A stretch of DNA of 64,000 nucleotides from Pseudomonas sp. RIT-PI-r (lineage in GTDB: Bacteria > Pseudomonadota > Gammaproteobacteria > Pseudomonadales > Pseudomonadaceae): contig NZ_LIGE01000025.1 in the NCBI RefSeq assembly GCF_001297015.1, positions 62,001 to 126,000 on the forward strand, in the 5' to 3' direction. This document shows positions 46,300-54,052 of this stretch, piece after piece. The notes below the pieces were generated by a model, which worked only from the letters and a program-made list of their open reading frames with translations, did no database searches and was not told the origin of the DNA. The position numbers were made by a program, and so were the translations under genes. Position 1 is the stretch's first letter; each line of letters begins with the position of its first letter.

Positions 46300-46519
46300 T
46301 TTTGCCTTGATTTGAAATTAGATGATGTGCTGGCGCGTCGATACCTACAGCGTTTTGCGTCGCAAACCAGTGCAGTTTCGCGGCGTTCGGCTAAAGACAT
46401 CGAAAGATGAAGTAAGAATGTCGATGTAGAGATTGGCCTGATCCAGACCCTTTGCTGCGTCGTATAACCCAGATCGCCTCGAGGTCGCCCTCAGCGGCGG
46501 AGGGTAGGCGGTATTCAGC
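46300..46519 (-). pseudogene. Decayed ParE-type toxin gene
   Basis: Read on the minus strand from 46519, broken frames give AEYRLPSAAEGDLEAIW, then YTTQQ, then GLDQANLYIDILTSSFDVF and finally HII-stop-FQIK. This is the normal order of a ParE/RelE toxin, but it needs at least two frame changes, has an internal stop and has no start codon in the first frame. It directly follows the parD-like antitoxin gene, where the toxin gene is expected. The remnant was read by eye; its far edge near 46300 is approximate. Confidence 0.65.
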
Positions 46520-46760
46520 CCTGCACGCTCAACATTCTCTTCTTGAACGCCTCGGGATCGAAGGGGCGAGGTGTTCCACTGGACTCACCTTCCGAAATAG
46601 CTGCTCGGATGGTTTCCAGTTCGGTGTTTGGCTTCTGTTCACGGCAGATCAGATCGCGGATGTATTCGCTGTCGTTGTTGTAATTACCGGCTTCGGTCTG
46701 GGCTCTGATCCAGTGGCCTTGCTGCTCAGTCAAGGTGATGGTTTTTCGTACGGTTACCAT
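46515..46760 (-). CDS. ParD-family type II antitoxin
   Basis: An 81-residue protein. The N-terminal RKTITLTEQQGHWIRAQTEA and YNNDSEYIRDLICRE form the ribbon-helix-helix DNA-binding domain of the ParD/CC2985 family; the acidic C-terminal part (ISEGESSGTPRPFDPEAFKK) is the toxin-binding arm. The reading frame is intact although the partner toxin is decayed. It may persist as a stand-alone regulator, as anti-addiction protection, or as a recent relic. Confidence 0.88.
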   Translation of the reverse strand: MVTVRKTITLTEQQGHWIRAQTEAGNYNNDSEYIRDLICREQKPNTELETIRAAISEGESSGTPRPFDPEAFKKRMLSVQG

Positions 46761-46832
46761 GAGCGGGCCTCCGGAGGATGGTCGAATATGCGCGAAAGCA
46801 ACAAGCAGGGAACGTGTTCTGGCCCTGTTTAG

Positions 46833-46866
46833 CCCTGTGGCGAGAGCGCTTGCTCCCTCGCCACAG
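46833..46866. repeat. Short palindromic element
   Basis: CCTGTGGCGAG at 46833-46843 pairs with CTCGCCACAGG at 46856-46866 around a 12-base loop. It lies between the antitoxin and DUF6124 genes. Confidence 0.7.
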
Positions 46867-46882
46867 GATTGCCGGGTACAGA

Positions 46883-47242
46883 TCAGCCCGGCAATTCCAG
46901 ATTATCCATCACCCGACTTACCGCCAACTCGCCGAGCATGATCAGTTGCGCGATCCCCAACAGCGTCCGTCGCTGTGACGCGGGTATGAGGTGGGCGAAG
47001 TCATTGGCGATGGTTCTAGCTGAGGCGAGGGTTTCGCAAGCATCGGCCAGCAGTTCTTCATTTTTGAAGTCGGCGGTGACGGCGTACATTCTGCGGGTTT
47101 TACGGGGCGGTGGGGTGGAGCCGGGCGGGCAGAGGTAGTGATCGAGGGCGCGGTCGGCAGCTTCGTGGAGTTTTTTTGAATCGAGGGATTCGTAGGGGGA
47201 AGTTGTGTTGGTTTCGGGTGGGTTTGGCGTTGGTTTGATCAT
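46883..47242 (-). CDS. DUF6124 family protein
   Basis: A 119-residue soluble protein. The N-terminus is Pro-rich (MIKPTPNPPETNTTSP), the middle holds ADRALDHYLCPP, and the C-terminal part is helical (NEELLADACETLASARTIAN, then SQRRTLLGIAQLIMLGELAV). This pattern matches the Pseudomonas-restricted family DUF6124, function unknown. AAGGAG lies just before the ATG. The gene is preceded by a long leader with a hairpin. Confidence 0.82.
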   Translation of the reverse strand: MIKPTPNPPETNTTSPYESLDSKKLHEAADRALDHYLCPPGSTPPPRKTRRMYAVTADFKNEELLADACETLASARTIANDFAHLIPASQRRTLLGIAQLIMLGELAVSRVMDNLELPG

Positions 47243-47250
47243 GGTAAAGC

Positions 47251-47540
47251 TCCTTGAGATGTGGAGCCGTCATCCATCGCTGCTAAACGGATAGGGTGGC
47301 GGCTTGTACGCGGGTTAGCAGACCAGGCTCAAGGATCCCGGCGCACCGAAGTGCCCCACGCAAAGCCCCCATAACGTAATGGCGATACTCGCGTGCCTTG
47401 AAAGTTGCCGAGCTGCTAAACCCGATCGCTGATTCGTCAGCGACCGCACCACAATAGAACCCGACCCCAAGGCGCACAAGCCGGCGGATTCTCGCGTAGC
47501 TGTAGGCAATGGCGCAAGAATTTGTAGCCTAGAAGGCGTG
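47251..47540 (-). promoter_or_regulatory. Putative structured leader of the DUF6124 gene
   Basis: Upstream of the ribosome site (AAGGAG, 47251-47256 on this strand) an imperfect stem GCCGCCACCC / GGATGACGGC (47266-47303) would sit next to the start region, and a second hairpin GTCGCTGA-CGAA-TCAGCGAT lies near 47425-47447. Two overlapping, out-of-phase frames of 64 codons (47283-47477 and 47315-47509) run through this stretch. I recall near-identical text before related small genes in other pseudomonads, which suggests a conserved non-coding element rather than genes. Not verified. Confidence 0.45.
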
Positions 47541-47713
47541 TCTGAAGGTGTCTTTTAAACACTCCAGTTTAAAAGGCGAAAGACAGGCGAAAATCCGGGG
47601 GCAAACGTGGTCTCTCCCTACGCTTCAGTCAGCATGAGTGTTGCTGAAAAGACGCTATCGCGAGCAGGCTCACTCCTACAGGGGATAGCGTTTCAATCAG
47701 GGTGGGCGGTGGG
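47541..47713. other. Gap with a partial REP-like arm
   Basis: Between the leader and the porin gene only a single arm (CGCGAGCAGGCTCACTCCTACAGG near 47660) and a short inverted match, TTTTAAAC / GTTTAAAA near 47552, are visible. No gene is supported. Confidence 0.4.
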
Positions 47714-49009
47714 TTAGAAGCCCAGTGGATACTGGATCACCACGTAGATCCGGTCGATGTCATCCCCAGCCTGCGCCTCATTGGCCCTATGCGAAACGTG
47801 CGATAGCTGCACCGACAAATCCTTCGCCGCGCCCGATTGCACGATGTATTTCAGATCAATATCCCGCTCCCAATGCTTGCCGCCATCACCTTGCTGTGGC
47901 TGATATTCGCCGCTGTCGGCATCGAACGGGTTGTAGGCGCCGCCCTGTGGCGCGTGGGTGCCGTCGATGTGGCTGCCGGTGACGTAGCGGGTCATGAAAG
48001 TCAGGCCGGGGATGCCGAAGGCGCCGAGGTCGAGGTCGTAGCGCGCTTGCCAGGAGCGTTCGCCGGCGCCGTTGAAGTCGGCGTATTTGATCGAGTTGGC
48101 GAGGTAGATCGAGTCGCCGCCGACGAAATCGAATGGTGTATCGCCATCGATTCGTTGCCAGCCGAGCATCACGCCGTGGGCGCCGTAGGTGTATTTGCCG
48201 GAGAGGCTGAACGCCGTGTTGTCGATGGCGCCGGCCAAGGCTCGACCGGTGTCGCGGGTGCGGTAGAGGTTGGCGTCCAGCAGAACTCCGGACTGCTTGA
48301 AATGCAGATTGCCGTAGTACTGGTGCCAGGTGTCGCTGAGTTCCGAGGCATACAGCGAACCGCCGACGGGGCTGTCGCCGAACAGATCCGCGCCGAGGAA
48401 GCTGATCCCGCCGGCTTCGGTGTTGGCGCCGTAGCCATAGAAGTCGCCACGACCGGAGGAACTGTCCTGGTTCTTGAAGGTGGTGAAGTGCCCGGCGACG
48501 AGATTCACGTTGTCGATTTCACGGCTGTTTAATAGAAACCCGGTGGCGTATTCCGGTTGCAAACGTTTGTCGGAGGTGTCGAAAACGGGCGTTTCCACGG
48601 TCATTTCGCCAAAGGCGAGGGTGGTGCGCGAAACCTTCAATTTGAACGCGCCGCCTGCGTCGGAGTAATTCGATTCGCTGCGACCGCTGCTGTCGACCGG
48701 TAGCAAGCCGGTGCCGGAATGTCCTTTGCCGCCATCCAGTTTCAGACCGAGAAAAGCGTGAGCATCGACGCCGAAACCGACGCTGCCTGGCGTGAAGCCC
48801 GAGGTGAAGGTGCCAATGAAGCCTTGCGCCCATTCCTGTTTGTAGTTTTTGCCGGTGGGCGATGGCGAGCGGTAGTCGTTGCTCAGGAAGAAATTGCGGC
48901 TGAGCACTTCGGTTTTCGAATCGTCGAGAAAACCGCTGGCACTGGCGGTTGCCTGCAGACCGCAGAGCAAAGTGAGCAGGCTGAGACGCAAAGGGGCATG
49001 GTCGATCAT
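47714..49009 (-). CDS. OprD-family outer membrane porin
   Basis: A 431-residue precursor with signal peptide (MIDHAPLRLSLLTLLCGLQATASA, then SGFLDDSK). The mature start FLDDSKTEVLSRNFFLSNDY and the later blocks KLKVSRTTLAFGEMTVETPV and GYGANTEAGGISFLGADLF are typical of OprD/Occ channels. The last residues (VIQYPLGF, terminal Phe) fit outer membrane insertion. Such porins take up a carboxylate or amino acid; the substrate here is unknown. ATG 49009 is chosen for the clean signal peptide. Confidence 0.92.
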   Translation of the reverse strand: MIDHAPLRLSLLTLLCGLQATASASGFLDDSKTEVLSRNFFLSNDYRSPSPTGKNYKQEWAQGFIGTFTSGFTPGSVGFGVDAHAFLGLKLDGGKGHSGTGLLPVDSSGRSESNYSDAGGAFKLKVSRTTLAFGEMTVETPVFDTSDKRLQPEYATGFLLNSREIDNVNLVAGHFTTFKNQDSSSGRGDFYGYGANTEAGGISFLGADLFGDSPVGGSLYASELSDTWHQYYGNLHFKQSGVLLDANLYRTRDTGRALAGAIDNTAFSLSGKYTYGAHGVMLGWQRIDGDTPFDFVGGDSIYLANSIKYADFNGAGERSWQARYDLDLGAFGIPGLTFMTRYVTGSHIDGTHAPQGGAYNPFDADSGEYQPQQGDGGKHWERDIDLKYIVQSGAAKDLSVQLSHVSHRANEAQAGDDIDRIYVVIQYPLGF

Positions 49010-49095
49010 GGTCAGTGGCCAGCAATTGAATTGGCTGAATGATCGAGGGATATCCGCTGACAAGATTGAGCCGATGTGCTGAATTGCACTGACGC

Positions 49096-49254
49096 CATCG
49101 CCAGCAGGGCTAGCTCCCACAGGGTTTTGTGTCGGTCACAGAATCCGGGGGCAACTCGGATCATTGTGGGAGCTTGCCCTGCAAGCGATGGCGGTGGGTC
49201 ATTCAACATCCATGTCACAGAACCACCGCTTTCGCCAGCAGGCTCCCACAGGAG
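49096..49254. repeat. Cluster of REP-like half palindromes
   Basis: Three related arms (CCAGCAGGGCTAGCTCCCACAGG; TGTGGGAGCTTGCCCTGCAAGCG; CGCCAGCAGGCTCCCACAGG) alternate in orientation between the porin and aminotransferase genes, interspersed with GTCACAGAA phrases repeated three times. Confidence 0.65.
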
Positions 49255-49266
49255 ATGGAGGGTGGT

Positions 49267-50649
49267 TTACAGGACGCCGTACTCCCGGGCGGTACGGTCC
49301 ACAGCGATGCGGGTCTTGTCGATCAGTTCGTCCAGCTCGGCGCGGGTGGCGATCAATGCCGGGGCCATGATCATTCGGCCCAGCGTCGAGCGAATAATCA
49401 AACCTTCTTCAAAACCAATCGTGCGGCAACGCCAGGCGATGTCGTTCTCGTTGGCAAAACGCTTGCGCGTCGCCTTGTCTTGCGCAAACTGCAACGCCGC
49501 CACCAGCCCCACGCCCTGAATCTCGCCCACCAACGGATGGTTGCCGAATACTTCGCGCAGGCAGTTTTGCAGATACGGGCCGGTATCGTTCTTCACCTGA
49601 GTGACCACACCTTCATCGCGCAACGCCTTGAGGTTGGCAATGGCCACCGCAGCGGCAACCGGATGGCCGGAGTAGGTGAGGCCGTGAGCAAACACGCCAC
49701 CTTTCTCGACCAACGCTTCAGCCATGCGCCGCGACAGAATCAAACCGCCCATGGGGATGTAGCCGGAGGTCAGGCCCTTGGCGATCGACAAGGTGTCCGG
49801 TTCAAAACCGAAGGCCTGATGGGCAAACCATTCGCCGGTGCGGCCAAACCCGCCAATCACTTCGTCCGCGCACAGCAACACATCATATTTGCGGCAGATC
49901 CGCTGAATCTCCGGCCAGTAAGTCGCCGGCGGAATGATCATGCCGCCCGCGCCCTGGAACGGTTCGGCAACAAACGCGGCGACCTTGTCGGCACCCAGTT
50001 CGAGAATCTTGTCCTCCAGTTGCTGCGCAGCCTTCAGGCCGAATTGCTCCGGTGTCAGATCGCCTTCGTGGGCAAACCAATACGGCTCATCAATGTGCGC
50101 AACATCCGGGATGGTGCCGCCCATCTCATGCATGAACTTCATGCCGCCCAGCGCCGTCGCGGCGAGGGTCGAGCCGTGGTAGCCGTTCCAGCGGCCGATC
50201 ATGATTTTCTTCTCGGGCTGACCCATCACCTGCCAGAACTTGCGCACGGTGCGGATCAGCACTTCGTTGGCTTCGGAGCCGGAGTTGGTGTAGATCGCGT
50301 GGCTGTAGTGCTTGGGCAGCAGACTGAAGAGCAGCTCCGACAGCTCGATCACCGCCGGGTGGGTGGTGTGGAAGAACATGTTGTAGTAGGGCAGTTGTTC
50401 CAGTTGTTTCGTCGCCGCTGCGGCCAGATCCTTGCGTCCGTATCCGAGATTGGTGCACCACAGACCGGACATGCCATCCAGATAACGATTGCCGTCGTTG
50501 TCCCACAGTGCCAGGCGATCACCGCTGACCATCACCCGCGGGCCTTCCTCGTTGAGGGCTTTCTGATCGACGAACGCGTGGATGTGGTGGGCGGCGTCGG
50601 CATCCTGATAATCACGGGTACTGCGGGTCGGATCGAATTCGGCGGACAT
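49267..50649 (-). CDS. Class III pyridoxal phosphate aminotransferase (SpuC/omega-transaminase type)
   Basis: A 460-residue enzyme. The phosphate-binding SNSGSEAN-like block is TNSGSEANEVLIRT (residues 121-134), the cofactor Asp is in ADEVIGGFGR, and the Schiff-base lysine is Lys291 in SIAKGLTSGYIPMG. WNGYHGSTLAATALGG is the usual substrate loop. Relatives transfer amino groups from putrescine, cadaverine or beta-alanine to pyruvate. It is divergent from a TetR-type gene across a 154-base region with palindromic sites, and no other catabolic genes are adjacent. The amine donor is inferred from the family only. Confidence 0.9.
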   Translation of the reverse strand: MSAEFDPTRSTRDYQDADAAHHIHAFVDQKALNEEGPRVMVSGDRLALWDNDGNRYLDGMSGLWCTNLGYGRKDLAAAATKQLEQLPYYNMFFHTTHPAVIELSELLFSLLPKHYSHAIYTNSGSEANEVLIRTVRKFWQVMGQPEKKIMIGRWNGYHGSTLAATALGGMKFMHEMGGTIPDVAHIDEPYWFAHEGDLTPEQFGLKAAQQLEDKILELGADKVAAFVAEPFQGAGGMIIPPATYWPEIQRICRKYDVLLCADEVIGGFGRTGEWFAHQAFGFEPDTLSIAKGLTSGYIPMGGLILSRRMAEALVEKGGVFAHGLTYSGHPVAAAVAIANLKALRDEGVVTQVKNDTGPYLQNCLREVFGNHPLVGEIQGVGLVAALQFAQDKATRKRFANENDIAWRCRTIGFEEGLIIRSTLGRMIMAPALIATRAELDELIDKTRIAVDRTAREYGVL

Positions 50650-50703
50650 GGCTGATCTCCAGAAATGGGCGAGTGAGTGCGTTCATACCAGCGGAGCACG
50701 GCT

Positions 50704-50748
50704 AATATTTGTCACTTTAAAATATTTTTGTAAAGAAAATATTTGTCG
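50704..50748. promoter_or_regulatory. Candidate TetR operator in a divergent promoter region
   Basis: AAATATTTT (50720-50728) and AAAATATTT (50736-50744) form a perfect 9-bp inverted repeat with a 7-base spacer. The phrase AATATTTGTC is also directly repeated at 50704 and 50739. The site is AT-rich in a GC-rich genome and lies between the aminotransferase and TetR genes. Confidence 0.55.
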
Positions 50749-50803
50749 ATGAAAAAAGATATCCGTAGGCTGAGCAGCATTGGCAAGGATCATCAGAGGC
50801 AAC

Positions 50804-51409
50804 ATGAGCGGACTCAGAGAGCGGCAAAAGGAACAGCGCAGGCAAGTGATCGCCGAGGCGGCGCTTGCACTGTTCAAGACCAACGGATTTGCCGCGACGA
50901 CGCTGGATCAGATCGCCGTGCAGGCCGGGGTGTCCGCGCCGACGGTGGTGAATTATTTCGGCGGCAAGCAGGAAATTTTGCTCGCGTTGCTCAAACAACC
51001 CGACGAACAGGCCATGCGCGAGGCGCGGGCAAATCTGGACGATGACAGCGATCCGCTTGAAGCACTGTGCAAGTTCGAGCAGTTGATGACGGATTACCAG
51101 TTGCAAGCCATGCCTGCCTCGCTATGGCGGGAACTGGCGCCGTTTCTGCTCACCGGCGAATTGGCCGAGGCGTTGAGCCCGTGGAATGCAGCAGTGATTG
51201 AAGAGACGAAAGCGCTGGTGGAGCACTTTCAACGGGCAGGGAAGGTGCGCGAGTCGATTGATCTCGATGTGGTCGCAACGCTGTTCAATCAATACGCGAA
51301 CATGGCGTTCATTCGACTGGCAACCCAGGAAACTCCGGACAGAGCCGCGCATGCGTTGCACATGCGCGGCGTCCTTAACCTGTTATGTCACGGCATGCTG
51401 GTGAGTTGA
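50804..51409 (+). CDS. TetR-family transcriptional regulator
   Basis: A 201-residue repressor-type protein. The N-terminal helix-turn-helix is VIAEAALALFKTNGFAATTL, then QAGVSAPTVVNYFGGKQEIL; the C-terminal ligand domain is helical (SLWRELAPFLLTGELAEAL; VATLFNQYANMAFIRL). ATG 50804 is preferred for the nearby GAGG; the reading from TTG 50780 is less likely. It faces the aminotransferase gene, so control of that gene, with an amine-derived ligand, is the natural inference. Confidence 0.9.
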   Translation: MSGLRERQKEQRRQVIAEAALALFKTNGFAATTLDQIAVQAGVSAPTVVNYFGGKQEILLALLKQPDEQAMREARANLDDDSDPLEALCKFEQLMTDYQLQAMPASLWRELAPFLLTGELAEALSPWNAAVIEETKALVEHFQRAGKVRESIDLDVVATLFNQYANMAFIRLATQETPDRAAHALHMRGVLNLLCHGMLVS

Positions 51410-51424
51410 ACACGGGCAAAATCT

Positions 51425-52702
51425 TTAAAACCGCCATGTGACGCCGCCGCCAACAATGTGCAACGCACTGTTGGGATAGCTGCCCGACAGCGTCTGTCCA
51501 TTGCGTTTGGTCTGCTGCACGTCCATATCGCCGAGCCAGACCAGCGTGTAATTAAGGTTAAGGTCGGTGTCTTCGGCCAGTTTGTAGCTCAGCCCGGTCG
51601 CCAGCCGCCAGGTCTCGTTCATCGGGTTGTCGACGGTGCGATCCTTGTCCTTCACGGCAGAACTGTCGTAGCCCACGCCCATATTCCAGCGCAGTTTCGG
51701 GCTGATCTGGTTTTGCGCTCCGATCGACAGGTGCCAGGTGTCCTGGTATTTGCGGTCGACCGCGCGGGACACGTCACCGGCGGCGCTATCCACCGATACG
51801 CCGATGTCGGCAAATTCGCTCCAGTCCTGCCAGTTCACCGAGCTCAACAACGTCCACTGCTCGTTCAACTGATGGGCGATGCTCAGGGTCGCGGTCTGCG
51901 GAATGTTCATGTCGATTTCGAGTTCGTCGACGTCCAGCCTCGATAACGCCAGATTGAGCAGTGGGTTGCGCACGCCATGCACTGAAGGCGAGTCCTTGAA
52001 CTCAAGCTTGACCTTGCTGGTGTAAGCCAGACCCACGGTGGTGCGCTCGTTCACCTGATAGCGCAGGCCCAGGTTGATCCCGGTGCCGATGTCGGTGTCT
52101 TTGTACTGCAACTTGCCATCCTCCTGGAACGGCGTACCGGGCAGGAAGGCGTTATTGTCGATGGCCATTTTTGTGTAGTAGTAGCCATAGACCAGGCGCG
52201 GGCCGATGCCCATCGACAGGTCGTCGGTGATCTTGTAGGCGAAGGTCGGCTGCATCGAAATGCCGATCAGCGTCGATTCCTGGCTGAAATAGCGGCCGGC
52301 CCAGTCATCGTCGTATTTCACGCTCAGACCGAAGTTGCCATACATGCCGAAGCCGATACTGGCGCGGTCATTGAGCTCATGGCTGATAAACAGACTGGTG
52401 CCCGGCAGGATCGGCAGCGGATTGCCGCCCTCGTTGCCGGAGAAATCGTTGTCGCCGTCGCGATCAAAGCCCAGACCACCGAATATGGCCTGACCGGTCA
52501 ACGAAACCTGCGTGCCCTTGAGTGCGGCGATACCCGCCGGGTTGCTCATCAGCACGCTGGGATCGGTGGCCAGCGCCGCCGATCCGGCATTGGCCAGCCC
52601 CGCGCCTTCCTGTCCCGCTTCATAAAGATCAATACCACCTGCCAACGCAGGACCGGATGAGCCCGCCAGCGCGAGAATAATCAGGGAATGCGTAGATTTC
52701 AT
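51425..52702 (-). CDS. FadL/OmpP1-family outer membrane transporter
   Basis: A 425-residue protein with a signal peptide (MKSTHSLIILALAGSSGPALA, then GGIDLYEAG). The mature N-terminus LYEAGQEGAGLANAGSAA with ATDPSVLMSNPAG is the FadL hatch signature, and the C-terminal strand VGGGVTWRF ends in Phe. Such channels import fatty acids or other hydrophobic compounds by lateral diffusion. It is convergent with the TetR gene and transcribed alone. Confidence 0.93.
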   Translation of the reverse strand: MKSTHSLIILALAGSSGPALAGGIDLYEAGQEGAGLANAGSAALATDPSVLMSNPAGIAALKGTQVSLTGQAIFGGLGFDRDGDNDFSGNEGGNPLPILPGTSLFISHELNDRASIGFGMYGNFGLSVKYDDDWAGRYFSQESTLIGISMQPTFAYKITDDLSMGIGPRLVYGYYYTKMAIDNNAFLPGTPFQEDGKLQYKDTDIGTGINLGLRYQVNERTTVGLAYTSKVKLEFKDSPSVHGVRNPLLNLALSRLDVDELEIDMNIPQTATLSIAHQLNEQWTLLSSVNWQDWSEFADIGVSVDSAAGDVSRAVDRKYQDTWHLSIGAQNQISPKLRWNMGVGYDSSAVKDKDRTVDNPMNETWRLATGLSYKLAEDTDLNLNYTLVWLGDMDVQQTKRNGQTLSGSYPNSALHIVGGGVTWRF

Positions 52703-52834
52703 CCCGGCGTCCTTATCAATGAAGATCAGCCTTCAGGTTTAGTCGCGAATTGGCCAGAGCACCAGTCGAGACGATTTGCCCGTTGTGAACTAGGCTCAGG
52801 TCGGTTCAACGCTGGCCCAATCAGGAGAGCCGAA

Positions 52835-53956
52835 ATGGAAGACAAACCGCTGATAGCGTTCCAGAGTTCCAGAGCACTGCTGGATGTGCTCATACGTGCC
52901 GGTCTGATTACCGTGCTGGTGCTGGTGCTGTTCTGTTTCGACATCTTCCATCCGTTCCTCAATGTGATGCTGTGGGCGCTGATCCTGGCCATCACCTTGT
53001 ATCCGCTGAATCAGAAGCTCGGCGCCAGGCTCGGTAACCGCTACGGCTGGGCCGCCATCGTGCTGGTGCTGCTCGGGCTGTTGATTCTGATGGTACCGCT
53101 GAGCCTGCTCGGCGCTTCCGTGGCTGACTCGGTGAAAGTCGGCATGCACACGCTGGAGGCGGGTTCGTTCGAAATTCCGCCACCACCGGCCAGCGTCGAG
53201 ACCTGGCCGCTGATCGGTGCGCCGCTCTTCGGCATCTGGCAGCACGCTTCGCAGGATCTGAGCTGGGCTTTCAAGGAGCTGGCGCCGCACCTGAGCAGTT
53301 GGGGCAAAGTGCTGCTGCATCAGGCCGCCGGTGTCGGCGCAGGCATCGTGGTGTTTGTCGTCGCGATGATTGTCGCGGGGCTGATCATGACCCACGGCGA
53401 AAGCGGTCACCGCACCGCCGTCGCCATCACCACGCGGATCTCCGGCCCGGTGCGCGGCCCGCAGATCGCCGAACTGTGCACCTCGACCATTCGCGCCGTG
53501 GCACAAGGGGTGGTGGGTATTGCTTTCATTCAGATGCTGTTGATCGGCGTGGCGCTGGTGATCATGGGCATTCCGGCCGCCGGCATTCTGGCCCTGATGG
53601 TGTTGCTGCTAGGCATCATGCAACTGCCGGTACTGCTGATCACCATACCAGTGGTGATTTATGTCTTTGCCCACGACGGCGTCAGTGCCGGCACCGTCAT
53701 CTTTACCGTGTGGATGATCGTTGCCGGGCTTTCCGACAACGTGCTCAAACCGATGTTGCTCGGGCGCGGCGTGGCGGTGCCGATGCCGGTGGTGCTGATC
53801 GGCGCGTTGGGCGGGATGGTCACCAGTGGCATCATTGGCCTGTTCACCGGGCCGGTGATTCTGGCGGTCGGCTATGAATTGTTCATCGGCTGGGTGTATC
53901 AACCCGCCGATGTCAGCCGTGTTGTCGAAGACAGCCCAACGGAAAATCTGCCGTGA
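52835..53956 (+). CDS. AI-2E family transporter/permease
   Basis: A 373-residue inner-membrane protein with about eight hydrophobic segments. Typical of the family are the N-terminal pair (LIRAGLITVLVLVLFCFDIF; VMLWALILAITLYPLNQKLG), a soluble middle region, and the C-terminal blocks FTVWMIVAGLSDNVLKPMLLG and GMVTSGIIGLFTGPVILAVG. Family members export autoinducer-2, or act as Na+/H+ antiporters or uncharacterised permeases, so the substrate is open. ATG 52835 has AGGAG seven bases upstream; the longer frame is not used. Confidence 0.9.
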   Translation: MEDKPLIAFQSSRALLDVLIRAGLITVLVLVLFCFDIFHPFLNVMLWALILAITLYPLNQKLGARLGNRYGWAAIVLVLLGLLILMVPLSLLGASVADSVKVGMHTLEAGSFEIPPPPASVETWPLIGAPLFGIWQHASQDLSWAFKELAPHLSSWGKVLLHQAAGVGAGIVVFVVAMIVAGLIMTHGESGHRTAVAITTRISGPVRGPQIAELCTSTIRAVAQGVVGIAFIQMLLIGVALVIMGIPAAGILALMVLLLGIMQLPVLLITIPVVIYVFAHDGVSAGTVIFTVWMIVAGLSDNVLKPMLLGRGVAVPMPVVLIGALGGMVTSGIIGLFTGPVILAVGYELFIGWVYQPADVSRVVEDSPTENLP

Positions 53957-54052
53957 CACTTATTGATTCGAGGAAATCTGACAACCGTTCATCGCTCAAC
54001 TACGCTGGCTTACGTATCCCTATCTGACACTTGGGCGTAAGGAAACAGGCGC

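Noticed and set aside
47283..47509. Two 64-codon genes before the DUF6124 gene
   Set aside because: They overlap out of phase, lack ribosome sites and fall in a hairpin-rich leader; treated as one putative regulatory element.
44583..47700. Attachment-site duplication from insertion at selC
   Set aside because: I looked for a second copy of the selC 3' end (GACTCCGGCTGCCTTCCGCC) downstream and saw none, and there is no integrase gene.
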